From an uncultured Lachnospiraceae bacterium (GTDB lineage Bacteria > Bacillota > Clostridia > Lachnospirales > Lachnospiraceae), in assembly GCA_947169235.1 (NCBI GenBank), contig CAMVOY010000002.1, positions 19,542 to 83,541 on the forward strand: a stretch of DNA of 64,000 bases, in the 5' to 3' direction. How positions within the stretch are numbered: the stretch's first letter is position 1; every line of letters starts with the position of its first letter. The position numbers and the translations under genes were made by a program. Below are positions 51,101 to 60,483 of this stretch, piece by piece. Below the pieces are notes generated by a model, which had not been told where the DNA came from, made no database searches, and saw nothing but the letters and a program-made list of their open reading frames with translations.

Positions 51101-51614
51101 TGATAAGTAAAAATACAAAGAACGGTACAAGAATACAAAGAATCCTAAGGATCTCACTGTTATCGAACACTACCCATCCGGTATTGATCGCAAAATAAGT
51201 AAGTGCAAATGAAAAAACCAGCCCCAAAAGACCGCACAATCTGCCACCGAGCATACGGCAAACGCCATATACTACCGCCAGGTACAAACCAAACCATAGA
51301 GCAGAATCCGTACCATAATCCGAGATCAGGCAGAATCCGATTATAACCAATACCAAGGCAAAGATGCCTTCAAGTACGATAAGGGGTTTGTTTTCTCTTT
51401 GGATACCACGAAGGACTGCTTTCTCACGCAAAAAGAAAGCAGCGATAAATATCAAAATAACACCGATAGTCATGAGAATAGCAAAAATAACCCCCATACC
51501 ATCCTGCGAAAAATACTCATACGACATAGCCGCCACATTCAGACAGCAAAGCAACATGAGCAATATGAATACGAACGAATACACGATCGTTACATAATTT
51601 CGCTTAAATCTCAT
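48105..51614 (-). CDS. large protein: N-terminal polytopic membrane domain plus very long acidic disordered C-terminus; function unknown
   Basis: Many TM segments in the first ~370 aa, then ~800 aa rich in E/D/P/V; basic C-terminal end (GGSRSYHKIIIK). Confidence 0.75.
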   Translation of the reverse strand: MRFKRNYVTIVYSFVFILLMLLCCLNVAAMSYEYFSQDGMGVIFAILMTIGVILIFIAAFFLREKAVLRGIQRENKPLIVLEGIFALVLVIIGFCLISDYGTDSALWFGLYLAVVYGVCRMLGGRLCGLLGLVFSFALTYFAINTGWVVFDNSEILRILCILVPFFVFLLIMKNIIPQFGRSNAVVIFALVVLCALFGAFICLNPLAAIICIGCALSLLFANIRSVDTLVTKGPFMAGFIVAGSAIFTVIMSFLLEKDLGSLFPGGVEPGFAAASESGDIIVYFCDKLHNMLVTVLFHAFDYGIFSIILLIFASMAGVYAIRRKLSSIGPILLATIFAVCGYAIFDLPETHGYYLTYMTGLLSAYGLYNMLLPEFLTKYDEEDEDEDDAYDVKSDTDEIPVISSITDDPVVKEKVADENRQSSSSDSEPVAKVASAVDEKAASTEKSEVSVKTKEDVEPYDIDKVSTSDNFMEWHVSNEFIRDDELRKQRQAEREKDIEVAKEQKEAKEAGKTEEEIQAIADTAEEEKKQAAPGRVLFTGEDLHPSAETIQASIPPMSIRPADPNTAEVKDVSQLESIVTSSDDQLHGSNRAESDTIVLSGYQNSGKLNAPVDVLTAIEETEIPQVEIPDVPEVEAAESDDAEVAEVAAAAAESAVEANEAAEELSKAAAALGSESGTDDVEARAEQSALSEDEQLDNLLDRLDVSDSIKRMSEIAREDMADVIEHADDKSEAEVVLKNEDYNFGTTEGEYGEVPTISGLEDRWRAEEQLKETPEDMVPDVVSASAPDNADEPSLDVLSFDSISDTTEERLDSKPLEPENEYVSLEHMDFMQIDSDPDELDIIKSEDITDHEETIAEKLVNPDEEGFMSIDEEPKTLVDDLEFVVAEPHEDVVEDIVPIEPEEESIEDIAPIEPEQETIEDITDVEQEKESSSFMFMPAAMEEVIPEEPEEETVLQDEPDDSFVSFRDMATATVPEEILPEPSVDMSEPETMTSESEAVMTEPEISADENAEAAKEAPAENEPKITKFEPERIDRTEDMAPKHEKKTTPSQVINHAERSPVFSFTRMDADAGVPKENDEHLFIPKPGEEPPVQEKVDEDTISGEGFIQVDDNEAPEITKRPVPVVNRPMRPLAAELDETIEKKKDHFHTEEVVTRTNGGSRSYHKIIIK

Positions 51615-51726
51615 GATGTCCTCCGAGAATTCATGGTTTCTATACACCCGATAGATATTTTATCACATTGATCATGTTTTTTCAAGGAAAAAATCACGCA
51701 ATTGACGTATTTCGGCATATTTTTGA

Positions 51727-53730
51727 TCATAATCCCATCATATTGCGAAGTTCATCCTCAGTAATTATCGGGATATTGAGTGATTTGGCTTTTTTATTCT
51801 TGGAGGACGCAGACATAATGTCGTTATTTACGAGATAATCGGTGTTTGCACTGACTGCTGAAGCAACATGACCGCCAAGCGATTCTATCCTGTCCTTGCA
51901 CTCTCCTCTGTTTGCAAATGTATTAAGGCTTCCGGTGATAACGAAGGTTTTGCCGGACAATGCACCCGATCCATCGGAAAACTCGGGAACGGAAACTCGT
52001 AATATGCCATCGAGTTCTCTCACCAATGCCCTGTTTTTCTCATCCGAAACATAGTCGATGATGCTGTCTGCCAGATTTTCACCGATACCATTTACTTTAA
52101 GAAGTTCATCTCTTGTTATATCCAGAAATCCCAACAGAGTGATCGAAGGATACGCTCTTACAATATCCTTTGCAGTAGCAAGGCCTATCCCTTTTATCCC
52201 CAGGGCAAATATCACATTTGGAAGTGATGCGTCCTTTGCCGTCTCTATCGCATTTTTGAGGTTTTCAAATGACTTCTCGCGAATCTTCATTGTATCATCA
52301 TTTATGATCTTATCTTTGTGTTCGGACAGATCAAAAATATCAACACACGATCTTATAATGCCGCGCTGAATCCATTTCTCCAGTGTAGCCTCCGAGATAC
52401 CGTCTATATTCATGGCGTCACGACTGACAAAGTGCATCAGGGAGCGTATCTGTTTCGCATAGCACTCTTCGTTCGGGCACATCAAAACTGTGGATCCGTT
52501 CTCGTTTACAAGCTCAGTAGGGCTGCCGCATACGGGACATTTTTCAGGGGGCACACAGGTACCGCTTCCTGTGAGATTCGACTCGATCTGAGGGATGATC
52601 ATATTCGCCTTGTAAACGGTGATCCTGTCACCAATACCGAGCTTAAGCTCATTAAGGATGCTGACATTGTGAACACTTGCCCTCTGCACGGTGGTCCCTT
52701 CAAGCTCAACAGGCTCAAATATCGCAACAGGATTTATAAGTCCGGTTCTGCTGGCACTCCATTCTATATCGATAAGAGTTGTCTCGGCGGTTTCATCCTG
52801 CCATTTGAGAGCTATGGAATCACGTGGCGCCTTGGCGGTCCTGCCAAGACTTTTTGAGAAAGCAATATCATCATAGGTTAGAACCAGGCCATCGCTCGGA
52901 AGGTCGGACTCGGAAACCTCTTTCGAAAAATCACTTACAGCGTCTTTCAGATTACTTATGTTAACCTGCTTATAAGGAGCGAGCTCGAACCCCTGTTCCT
53001 TAATAAAAATAAGCTCATCTTCCTTGCTGCCTTCATCAAGTGAGGGTGTTCCTTCTCCTTCACCATCAAGCTCTATAAGGTTATATGCATAGAATCTCAC
53101 ACGTCTCTTGGCTGTGATCTCATTGTTCAGCTGCCTGACAGATCCGGAACACAGATTTCTGGGATTCTTGTACTGAGTTACACTTTCATCATTTGATTCA
53201 CGGCGGTTAAGCTCTTCAAAATCAGAATACCTGATTAGAGCCTCGCCTCGAAGCACCATTCTTCCCAAATACGGTATGCGACCCGGAAGATTTTTAAAGG
53301 TCTTTGCATTGTTGGTGATAACCTCACCGACTTCGCCGTTTCCGCGAGTAAGTGCTTTTACCAGAACTCCGTTCTCATATGTGATGATGATCGAGAGCCC
53401 ATCGAGCTTCATTGACAGAAGTCCTTTTTGGTCGCCGAGCCAGTCGCTGAGCTCATCAATATCCTTCGTTTTGGACAATGACAGCATAGGTGCCACGTGC
53501 GCCTCCTTGGGAAGCTCACTTAAGGTCTCATAACCGACCTTGGACGTAGGAGAACCCGAAAGGACGATTCCTGTCTTTTCTTCAAGTTCGACAAGTTCAT
53601 CATAGAGTTTGTCGTATTCGTAGTTTGACATGATCTCATCTTCGCCCGAATAATAGACCATTGCCGCACGATCAAGTATCGTGACAAGCTCATGCATACG
53701 TTGTTTTTCTTTTTCCATAGTATCCTCCAT
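51727..53730 (-). CDS. ligA: NAD-dependent DNA ligase LigA
   Basis: SMKLDGLSIIITYENGVL; Zn finger CPVCGSPTELV...CPNEECYAK; BRCT at C-terminus (LSGKTFVITGSLNTFANR). Start could be 53718. Confidence 0.94.
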   Translation of the reverse strand: MEDTMEKEKQRMHELVTILDRAAMVYYSGEDEIMSNYEYDKLYDELVELEEKTGIVLSGSPTSKVGYETLSELPKEAHVAPMLSLSKTKDIDELSDWLGDQKGLLSMKLDGLSIIITYENGVLVKALTRGNGEVGEVITNNAKTFKNLPGRIPYLGRMVLRGEALIRYSDFEELNRRESNDESVTQYKNPRNLCSGSVRQLNNEITAKRRVRFYAYNLIELDGEGEGTPSLDEGSKEDELIFIKEQGFELAPYKQVNISNLKDAVSDFSKEVSESDLPSDGLVLTYDDIAFSKSLGRTAKAPRDSIALKWQDETAETTLIDIEWSASRTGLINPVAIFEPVELEGTTVQRASVHNVSILNELKLGIGDRITVYKANMIIPQIESNLTGSGTCVPPEKCPVCGSPTELVNENGSTVLMCPNEECYAKQIRSLMHFVSRDAMNIDGISEATLEKWIQRGIIRSCVDIFDLSEHKDKIINDDTMKIREKSFENLKNAIETAKDASLPNVIFALGIKGIGLATAKDIVRAYPSITLLGFLDITRDELLKVNGIGENLADSIIDYVSDEKNRALVRELDGILRVSVPEFSDGSGALSGKTFVITGSLNTFANRGECKDRIESLGGHVASAVSANTDYLVNNDIMSASSKNKKAKSLNIPIITEDELRNMMGL

Positions 53731-53736
53731 GACGAA

Positions 53737-54426
53737 TTATCCCATGATGCTTTCAATCTCTTCGGGAGACAATTCTCTAAACTCACCTTCAGGCTGATCA
53801 CCCAATCTGATCGAAACGAACCTGATCCGTTTAAGAGATGTGACCTTATAACCGAAATACTCACACATACGTCGAATCTGACGATTGAGCCCCTGTGTAA
53901 GGACAATATGAAAGGTTTTTCCTTCCTGATCAAATATCCTGCAGGGCTTGGTCATGGTCTCCAGTATCGGAACTCCCTGCTCCATAGCTTTGATCACATC
54001 TTTTGTGATAGGTTTGTCCGTAGTGACTATGTATTCCTTTTCATGGTCATTTCGACCTCTCATCAGCTCATCTGCGAGCTTCCCATCGTTTGTAAGAAGA
54101 ATAAGACCCGTAGAATCCTTATCCAGTCTGCCTATGGGGAATACCCGCTCCCTATAATCGATAACATCCAAAAGATTCGGATGCTCCTTCTCTGATGTCG
54201 TACATATAACACCCTTTGGTTTGTTGTAGGCCAGTATCACTTCTTTTCTGTTTACAGACACTATAACACCGTCGACAAAAACCTCATCTTTATCGGCTAC
54301 GGTATCACCGAGAACAGCCTTGCGATCGTTTATCACCACTCTCCCGGAATCTATTAGTCTGTCAGCCTCTCGTCTGGAACAAACTCCGAAATGACTTAAA
54401 TATCTGTTGATCCTCATAGGTTCCAT
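53737..54426 (-). CDS. RsuA/RluB/RluF family pseudouridine synthase
   Basis: MRINRYLSHFGVCSRREADRLIDSGRVVIN; FPIGRLDKDSTGLILLTNDG; LTQGLNRQIRRMCEYFG. Confidence 0.92.
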   Translation of the reverse strand: MEPMRINRYLSHFGVCSRREADRLIDSGRVVINDRKAVLGDTVADKDEVFVDGVIVSVNRKEVILAYNKPKGVICTTSEKEHPNLLDVIDYRERVFPIGRLDKDSTGLILLTNDGKLADELMRGRNDHEKEYIVTTDKPITKDVIKAMEQGVPILETMTKPCRIFDQEGKTFHIVLTQGLNRQIRRMCEYFGYKVTSLKRIRFVSIRLGDQPEGEFRELSPEEIESIMG

Positions 54427-54479
54427 CAAAAACACTCTCCCGTTTTCAATCAAAATCAAAATCCAAAAATATTAGAAAA

Positions 54480-54512
54480 CACCTGTGGCAGGAACATGCC
54501 TCACCACAGGTG
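54480..54512 (-). terminator. terminator downstream of the 54535-55179 gene
   Basis: Minus strand CACCTGTGG ... CCACAGGTG followed by TTTTCTAATATTTT. Confidence 0.8.
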
Positions 54513-54534
54513 AATAAAGATCATATTTTCGATA

Positions 54535-55179
54535 TCAGTAAGCTGCTGCTCCGGAAACACTCGCAGCCGAGCCTGATGCAGCCTTAATCTCGCGATCCAT
54601 ACGCTGATACAGCTGTCTGAACGTAGGATCAGAGTTGATCGCTTCATCGAGCGACTTCTGAACTTCGGTAGTCAGCTTTATTATGGCTTCATTCTGGTCA
54701 GCCGAAAGAATGAAGTCCTCCTGAACCTCATCAAGAGCGCTCAGATAAATGATATACTTATTATCTGAGGTCGATGTCACATAAAAAGCGGAAAGGCACG
54801 GTGCCGGAGTGTCGATATTCTTCATCTTCATGTCATATTTGGCATAAACACGATAACCGTTCCCTTCGGAATTCTCAATCACATAGCAGTTTATATTGGT
54901 GTAATCCTCTACGTATGCAGCCATCGCGGTAAACTTTGCTTTGTCAATCTGATTGACATCGCTGACGATCGACTCAAAGGCATCCATATCCACTGATTTC
55001 TTTGCAGTGAAATACTCCGCTATAAGAGCATTTATCTCAGGATACTCGTTCATTGTCAATTCAGCTTCGGAGGCGTTCTCGCCGCCTTTGCTGCTGGGTA
55101 TCAGAGTCAGGATGAAGAATCCCAGAACCAACGTAGCTACAGATATTATGATTATAAGCTTTTTATATTGCATCTTCAT
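54535..55179 (-). CDS. membrane-anchored hypothetical protein
   Basis: N-terminal TM; NTF2-like composition (YPEINALIAEYFTAKKSVDMDAFESIV). Family not recognised with certainty. Confidence 0.65.
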   Translation of the reverse strand: MKMQYKKLIIIISVATLVLGFFILTLIPSSKGGENASEAELTMNEYPEINALIAEYFTAKKSVDMDAFESIVSDVNQIDKAKFTAMAAYVEDYTNINCYVIENSEGNGYRVYAKYDMKMKNIDTPAPCLSAFYVTSTSDNKYIIYLSALDEVQEDFILSADQNEAIIKLTTEVQKSLDEAINSDPTFRQLYQRMDREIKAASGSAASVSGAAAY

Positions 55180-55214
55180 GGTAAGATCACATTCCTTTAA
55201 TCAAAGTATTGAAC

Positions 55215-55287
<73 letters not shown>

Positions 55288-55328
55288 ATACCTTGTCTAT
55301 TATAATAAATCCTACCCGTTTTGTAAAG

Positions 55329-56192
55329 TCAAAATTGAAAACGATTTTCGCTCCTATCATACAGATAAGCCTTATCGGAAAGAATATCTGTAGATATAAG
55401 CTGTTCTTCATTTATAGTACGAATGATATCATTAATGTCCTCAACATCGCAAACAACGCCTTTAGGAATGATCAACACTTCATGAATACTGCTTGGTATC
55501 ACGTAAAGATCGTCGCCTATCCTTTCTGCGATTCGTCTCATCAGATCCTCATACAGGACAGCTGTCGCACCGAAGACAAAGTACTCATTCGACAGCAGTA
55601 GCAAATCGAACTCGTGATCTTCCATCCCCAAAACATCGGAAAGCTTTTTTGTCACCGCCGGAAACAGGATCGGAGTATTCTTCTTTGCGAGTTTCATAAG
55701 ATCACCCGGCTTTTTCTCCCAGGCATCCATTAACTCATATGTGATCTTTAAAGATTCTACTCCACTGCAATCAACCTTACATACCACTGTGAAAATGATG
55801 GCAAGATCCATATAGATAATGTGCGGAACATTCTCCAGAAACTTTTTGTTTTTCTTCAACGAAACAAGTCTGTAGACAATCCTGTCTTTCACATCGTCAA
55901 AATTAAGTGACAGATCAAAGTGATCAGCCTTATCTGCTACCAAAGATCTGTATGACAATAGTATCTTGTCGACAGCCTCATCTACCGTGAGTTTTTTACG
56001 ACAGTAGTCATCATAAAACCTGTCAATGTAGAACACGGGAGATATCTTTTCCGGATTGAAAAAAATCGTGACACCGTAATACTCGGTATCGTTATTTTTC
56101 ATATAGATGTGAGAACTCACAGATGCCCCTGCGATCTCGGGGCGTGTTTTCAGGCCCTCTTCAACCTGAATCAAAAAATCATCTTTTGACAT
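55329..56192 (-). CDS. hypothetical protein, resembles DUF5688 family
   Basis: MSKDDFLIQVEEGLKTR...NNDTEYYGVTIFF...ISPVFYIDRFYDDYCRKKLTVDEAVDKI; family recalled from similar Lachnospiraceae proteins. Confidence 0.6.
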   Translation of the reverse strand: MSKDDFLIQVEEGLKTRPEIAGASVSSHIYMKNNDTEYYGVTIFFNPEKISPVFYIDRFYDDYCRKKLTVDEAVDKILLSYRSLVADKADHFDLSLNFDDVKDRIVYRLVSLKKNKKFLENVPHIIYMDLAIIFTVVCKVDCSGVESLKITYELMDAWEKKPGDLMKLAKKNTPILFPAVTKKLSDVLGMEDHEFDLLLLSNEYFVFGATAVLYEDLMRRIAERIGDDLYVIPSSIHEVLIIPKGVVCDVEDINDIIRTINEEQLISTDILSDKAYLYDRSENRFQF

Positions 56193-56314
56193 GGAAAACT
56201 CCTTTCCCACTGTCAAAACGTACTCAAATCATATTTATATGATATCATATAAATATAACTTGCACAAGTGTCATTCAGACACGAAATCCTACCATTTAGA
56301 CAAATTTTAGGGCG

Positions 56315-56677
56315 TCATACGTCGCTCATCGATCCTCTGTCGATCTTCTGACCATCTCTCCATATTCTTTCGAGATCATAAAACAATCTGTCCTCTCTCG
56401 AAAAAATATGAACAATGACATCACCGTAATCCATGAGGATCCATGTGGATTTTGCATTCCCCTCTATTCTCTTAGTATTAAAGCCGGCTTCCATCATGCG
56501 CTGTTCCACCTGTTCAAGCATGGCCCTGATCTGGTTGGGATTATCTCCGTTTGCGATCACGAGATAATCAGCGATAACGGATATTTCATCAATCTTAAGT
56601 ATCTCTATATCTTCTCCGAGTTTCTCGTCAAGAGCATCATAGGCAACCATCGCCATTTTTTTTGAAGTATCACTCAT
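56315..56677 (-). CDS. rsfS: ribosome silencing factor RsfS
   Basis: IADYLVIANGDNPNQIRAMLEQVEQRM...STWILMDYGDVIVHIFSREDRLFYDLERIW. Confidence 0.96.
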   Translation of the reverse strand: MSDTSKKMAMVAYDALDEKLGEDIEILKIDEISVIADYLVIANGDNPNQIRAMLEQVEQRMMEAGFNTKRIEGNAKSTWILMDYGDVIVHIFSREDRLFYDLERIWRDGQKIDRGSMSDV

Positions 56678-56703
56678 AAGTATTCCTCCATATGTATGTC
56701 ATT

Positions 56704-57936
56704 TTACAGGTTTTCATAGTAGTTTAGTGTAGCAAGTGATGCTTCATCGATCACTCTGCCGGTTTGTTCCAAAAATGCTATGGTGTTCTCGATAACCCGT
56801 ATCAAGGTTCCATCAAGATCATGTCTGACTTGCTTTCTGAGTGAATCAAGTGGATTCTTTGCCTTTGGTATCACACGTCCCGGCTCGATATAGTCAGAAA
56901 TGTATATGATCTTTTCCAGTGTGGTCATTTCAGGCTTTCCAACCGTATGAACCCGGATCGCATTTATTATTTCTTCGTCTTTTACACCATATCGGTACTG
57001 AGCCAGATACGCGCCCAACTTTCCATGTATCAGGGACGGGTTATTTCGTTCAGTCTGACTGAGTTCGATCCCGTACTGATCACAGAGAGCTATCTGTTCT
57101 CCATCCGTATAGTATTTTGCACAATCATGAAGAAGTCCGGCAAGTCTCGACCTGATAGGAAGCGTCTCATCTCCGGCTGAATACAGGACTCCCAGCTCCT
57201 CAGCAGTATCTGCGACACCGAAAGAATGCTTTACTCTTTTGGGTCTGAGTGTTGATTTCAGGCAATGCTTGATATCGATTTCCGGTGGTACAAACGAATA
57301 CTTAAGCTCAGGGAAGCCATAAAGACCATGGAGCATTATGTAACGCCACACTCTCCTTGATAATGCATCAGGCCTCTGATCCTCGTTGATCAGGGTTTTG
57401 ATCTCATTTCGGATATCCGTTGAAGAAACATCAGCCATCTTATCAGATAGTTCCAAAGGAAGGAACTCACCATTAAACTGACTTGACCTTTTCTTACATA
57501 GAGTTTTTAACTCATCCATGGTCATGCCCGAACGCGGCGCAGCGATAATCGCCGCGTAATCAGCGATCTTTGCCGGCTCTCTCCATGTATCAAAAGCTTC
57601 CAGTGAGTCTCCGCCGAGAATAAAGTAAAGCCTGTCCCCGGGATGCTCATCCAAAAGCTCTCTAAGAGTCTCATAAGTATAGCTGACTCCGCCTTTTTTC
57701 AGCTCAAAATCAGATGCCTTGATCTTGTCATTTTTCATACTGTCGATAAGCAGCTTTACCATACGTAAACGATGATCATCACTGACATATTCTTTATTGG
57801 ATTTATGTGGCGGAATATTGGACGGCATCAAAAATACGGCATCCAGGTCATAAGTTTTTAGAGCCCGGAGAGCCATTTCGCGATGTGCCTTATGTGGCGG
57901 ATTAAAGCTTCCGCCAAGAATCCCTATCCTTGACAT
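56704..57936 (-). CDS. nadD: NadD-YqeK fusion: nicotinate-nucleotide adenylyltransferase plus HD-domain hydrolase
   Basis: N-half IGILGGSFNPPHKAHREMALRAL and YFILGGDSLEAFDTWRE; C-half LRPKRVKHSFGVADTAEELG...LAGLLHDCAKYY (HD). Confidence 0.93.
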   Translation of the reverse strand: MSRIGILGGSFNPPHKAHREMALRALKTYDLDAVFLMPSNIPPHKSNKEYVSDDHRLRMVKLLIDSMKNDKIKASDFELKKGGVSYTYETLRELLDEHPGDRLYFILGGDSLEAFDTWREPAKIADYAAIIAAPRSGMTMDELKTLCKKRSSQFNGEFLPLELSDKMADVSSTDIRNEIKTLINEDQRPDALSRRVWRYIMLHGLYGFPELKYSFVPPEIDIKHCLKSTLRPKRVKHSFGVADTAEELGVLYSAGDETLPIRSRLAGLLHDCAKYYTDGEQIALCDQYGIELSQTERNNPSLIHGKLGAYLAQYRYGVKDEEIINAIRVHTVGKPEMTTLEKIIYISDYIEPGRVIPKAKNPLDSLRKQVRHDLDGTLIRVIENTIAFLEQTGRVIDEASLATLNYYENL

Positions 57937-57992
57937 TTTACATAACTCCTTATTTAGAATGGGAGGTGTGAAAGAAAGCCATCCCGATCGTA

Positions 57993-59288
57993 TTAAGGGT
58001 AATATTCGAATTGCCATCCATAGATCTTAACTGTATCGCCTTCCCGGATACCCAGATCAACCAGCTCGTCCAGGATACCATTTTCCTGCATAAACTTTTG
58101 GAAGAAAGCAAAACCTTTTTCTGAATCCAGGTTGGTGTAACCAAGCATGCGCTCGATACGTGGGCCCTCAACCAGATAAGTATCCTCTTCCTCTTCGCTT
58201 TTGGCAACAGTATATGGTTCATCCGAAAGATCGGGTAGCTTAACTTCGTATTCACGCTCGTAAACGACGCGATCGTCAGGTATCTCATCCAGCTTATTTC
58301 TCACATGGAACAAAAGCTCCTTAACTCCCTCTCCTGTCGCAGCGGATATCGGATATACAGGTATTCCCTGAGGTTCGAACTCCTCACGAAGAAGTTCCAA
58401 AACAGCTTCTCTATCATCACCATAGATACAATCAAGCTTATTTGCCGCGATTATCTGAGGACGTTCAGCTAAAACCTCATCATACTCACGCAGTTCCTTA
58501 TTGATCGCATGGATATCCTCTATCGGATCACGACCTTCAGTAGATGCTGCATCAACCACATGAAGAATAAGTCTGGTCCTCTCGATATGACGAAGGAAAT
58601 CATGACCGAGACCCACTCCATCAGCTGCACCCTCGATAAGTCCGGGTATATCAGCCATAACAAAGCCTTTGGCTCCGTCCAGATCAACAACTCCCAAATG
58701 CGGATTCAATGTAGTGAAATGATAATTCGCTATCTTTGGTTTTGCGGCACTTACTCTGGATAATAAAGTTGACTTTCCGACATTGGGGAAACCAACCAGT
58801 CCCACATCCGCTATCACCTTAAGCTCAAGAATCACCTCAAGCTCAATACCCTGTTTGCCGGGCTGAGCGTACTTTGGTGCCTGCATGGTCGGAGTAGCGA
58901 AGTTCATGTTTCCTTTCCCACCATGACCACCCTTAAGGATCACCTCTCGGGTGTTTTCATATGACATATCAGTGATAACCTGGCCTGTAGTCGCCTCTTT
59001 AACGATAGTTCCCGCAGGTACCTTTACCACGAGATCCTCACCGTCAGCACCATGACAGCGTCTCTTGCCTCCGGGCTCACCGTTTCCGGCAAAATACTTC
59101 TGTTTAAATCGGAAATCACTCAAAGTATTAAGCCCCGGATCAACCTCGAATATCAGGTCTCCTCCGCGACCGCCGTCACCACCGTCCGGGCCACCGTTAG
59201 CTACGTATTTTTCTCGTCGAAAGCTGACATGTCCGTCGCCTCCGTTTCCTGATCGGATACGTATCGTTGCTTTATCACTAAATGACAT
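57993..59288 (-). CDS. obgE: GTPase Obg
   Basis: DKATIRIRSGNGGDGHVSFRREKYVANGGPDGGDGG; GFPNVGKSTLLSRVSAAKPKIANYHFTTL; C-terminal OCT-like domain. Confidence 0.97.
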   Translation of the reverse strand: MSFSDKATIRIRSGNGGDGHVSFRREKYVANGGPDGGDGGRGGDLIFEVDPGLNTLSDFRFKQKYFAGNGEPGGKRRCHGADGEDLVVKVPAGTIVKEATTGQVITDMSYENTREVILKGGHGGKGNMNFATPTMQAPKYAQPGKQGIELEVILELKVIADVGLVGFPNVGKSTLLSRVSAAKPKIANYHFTTLNPHLGVVDLDGAKGFVMADIPGLIEGAADGVGLGHDFLRHIERTRLILHVVDAASTEGRDPIEDIHAINKELREYDEVLAERPQIIAANKLDCIYGDDREAVLELLREEFEPQGIPVYPISAATGEGVKELLFHVRNKLDEIPDDRVVYEREYEVKLPDLSDEPYTVAKSEEEEDTYLVEGPRIERMLGYTNLDSEKGFAFFQKFMQENGILDELVDLGIREGDTVKIYGWQFEYYP

Positions 59289-59319
59289 GTTTATCCTCCA
59301 CAGATATACACTATTCGCC

Positions 59320-59356
59320 AAAAAAGGGGCTGACAAAACAAACGTCTGTCAGCCCC
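59320..59356 (-). terminator. terminator between rpmA and obgE
   Basis: Minus strand GGGGCTGACA...TGTCAGCCCC followed by TTTTTTT. Confidence 0.88.
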
Positions 59357-59373
59357 GTCAAATCGTTATCCCA

Positions 59374-59658
59374 TCAATCCTCCTTCGGATAAACGCTCGC
59401 AACCTTCTTGTCACGGCCCTTTCTCTCGAAGCGAAGGATTCCGTCAACCTTTGCATAGAGTGTATCATCGCCACCCTTGCCTACGTTGGTTCCCGGATGG
59501 ATCTTGGTTCCGCGCTGACGATACAGGATGTTTCCTGCAAGTACGAACTGGCCGTCTGCACGCTTCGCGCCAAGTCTCTTGGACTCGGAATCACGACCGT
59601 TCTTTGTGGAACCCATTCCCTTTTTATGGGCGAATAACTGAAGATTCATCTTCAACAT
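59374..59658 (-). CDS. rpmA: 50S ribosomal protein L27 with cleavable N-terminal extension
   Basis: [56 protein letters not shown]. Confidence 0.96.
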   Translation of the reverse strand: MLKMNLQLFAHKKGMGSTKNGRDSESKRLGAKRADGQFVLAGNILYRQRGTKIHPGTNVGKGGDDTLYAKVDGILRFERKGRDKKVASVYPKED

Positions 59659-59692
59659 AACAGTCCCTCTTTTCCGCGTAATACGCTTACTA

Positions 59693-60022
59693 TCAATCAA
59701 TTGTTTCATATACCAAACTTACAAACTCGCTTCCGTACTGATCGATCACACCCTGTATTCCGAGTTCCAGACTCCTTAAAAGGATATCCGCCCTCTCGTT
59801 CGGTCTGTGATCAAATATTACTTCAAGCAGTCCCAAATCCTCGTCCTGCTCAACCTCAAATGTTTCTTCAGCCAGAATGCTTAACGAGTTTACGGTGTTT
59901 ATTCCAATCATGGACACCGCTGAACATATGATATCTTTTCCGTAGTTATCATATTCGGCATGGCCACTAATCCTGAAGGATAAGATAACGCCATCCTTTT
60001 TTCCGATCACGACTCTGATCAT
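59693..60022 (-). CDS. prp: ribosomal-processing cysteine protease Prp (YsxB)
   Basis: [30 protein letters not shown] (His/Cys); located between rplU and rpmA. Confidence 0.93.
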   Translation of the reverse strand: MIRVVIGKKDGVILSFRISGHAEYDNYGKDIICSAVSMIGINTVNSLSILAEETFEVEQDEDLGLLEVIFDHRPNERADILLRSLELGIQGVIDQYGSEFVSLVYETID

Positions 60023-60327
60023 GCGATGATCTTGTCAATCTTGATCTGAGTATAAGGCTGTCTGTGACCATTCTTCTTGTGATAGCCTGTCTTTGGCTTG
60101 TAGCGATATACAACGACCTTTTTCTCCTTACCCTCGGTTACGACCGTACCCTTTACAGAAGCACCTGAAACGGTCGGATCACCGATCTTCATGGTCTTGT
60201 CGCCGATCACAAGTACCTGGTCGAAGGTAACCTCTGCGCCCTCAGCCACATCGAGCTTCTCAACGCGGATAACGTCGCCTTCCTCAACCTTGTACTGCTT
60301 TCCGCCTGTAGCGATAATTGCGTACAT
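60019..60327 (-). CDS. rplU: 50S ribosomal protein L21
   Basis: MYAIIATGGKQYKVEEGDVIRVEKLD; RYKPKTGYHKKNGHRQPYTQIKI. Confidence 0.97.
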   Translation of the reverse strand: MYAIIATGGKQYKVEEGDVIRVEKLDVAEGAEVTFDQVLVIGDKTMKIGDPTVSGASVKGTVVTEGKEKKVVVYRYKPKTGYHKKNGHRQPYTQIKIDKIIA

Positions 60328-60339
60328 AGATATTTACCT

Positions 60340-60433
60340 CCTATTCTTATGAGACTCGCCGGCTACGGTGTTCCGAAAAATACGGAAACTCGACCTCGCC
60401 GTGCGGTTTGGAGTGACTCAGAAAATCACACAC
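60340..60433 (-). promoter_or_regulatory. candidate L21 ribosomal protein leader
   Basis: Structured 5'UTR between promoter and rplU: CGGCGAGG...TTTCCGtatttttCGGAA...CACCGTAGCCGGCGAG; L21 leaders are known in Firmicutes. Confidence 0.6.
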
Positions 60434-60439
60434 TGACGT

Positions 60440-60468
60440 AGTTTAGCATAAAAATGTCGCGTTGTCAA
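60440..60468 (-). promoter_or_regulatory. promoter for rplU-prp-rpmA
   Basis: Minus strand TTGACA, 17 bp, TAAACT. Confidence 0.75.
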
Positions 60469-60483
60469 GGGATTTCTTGCATT

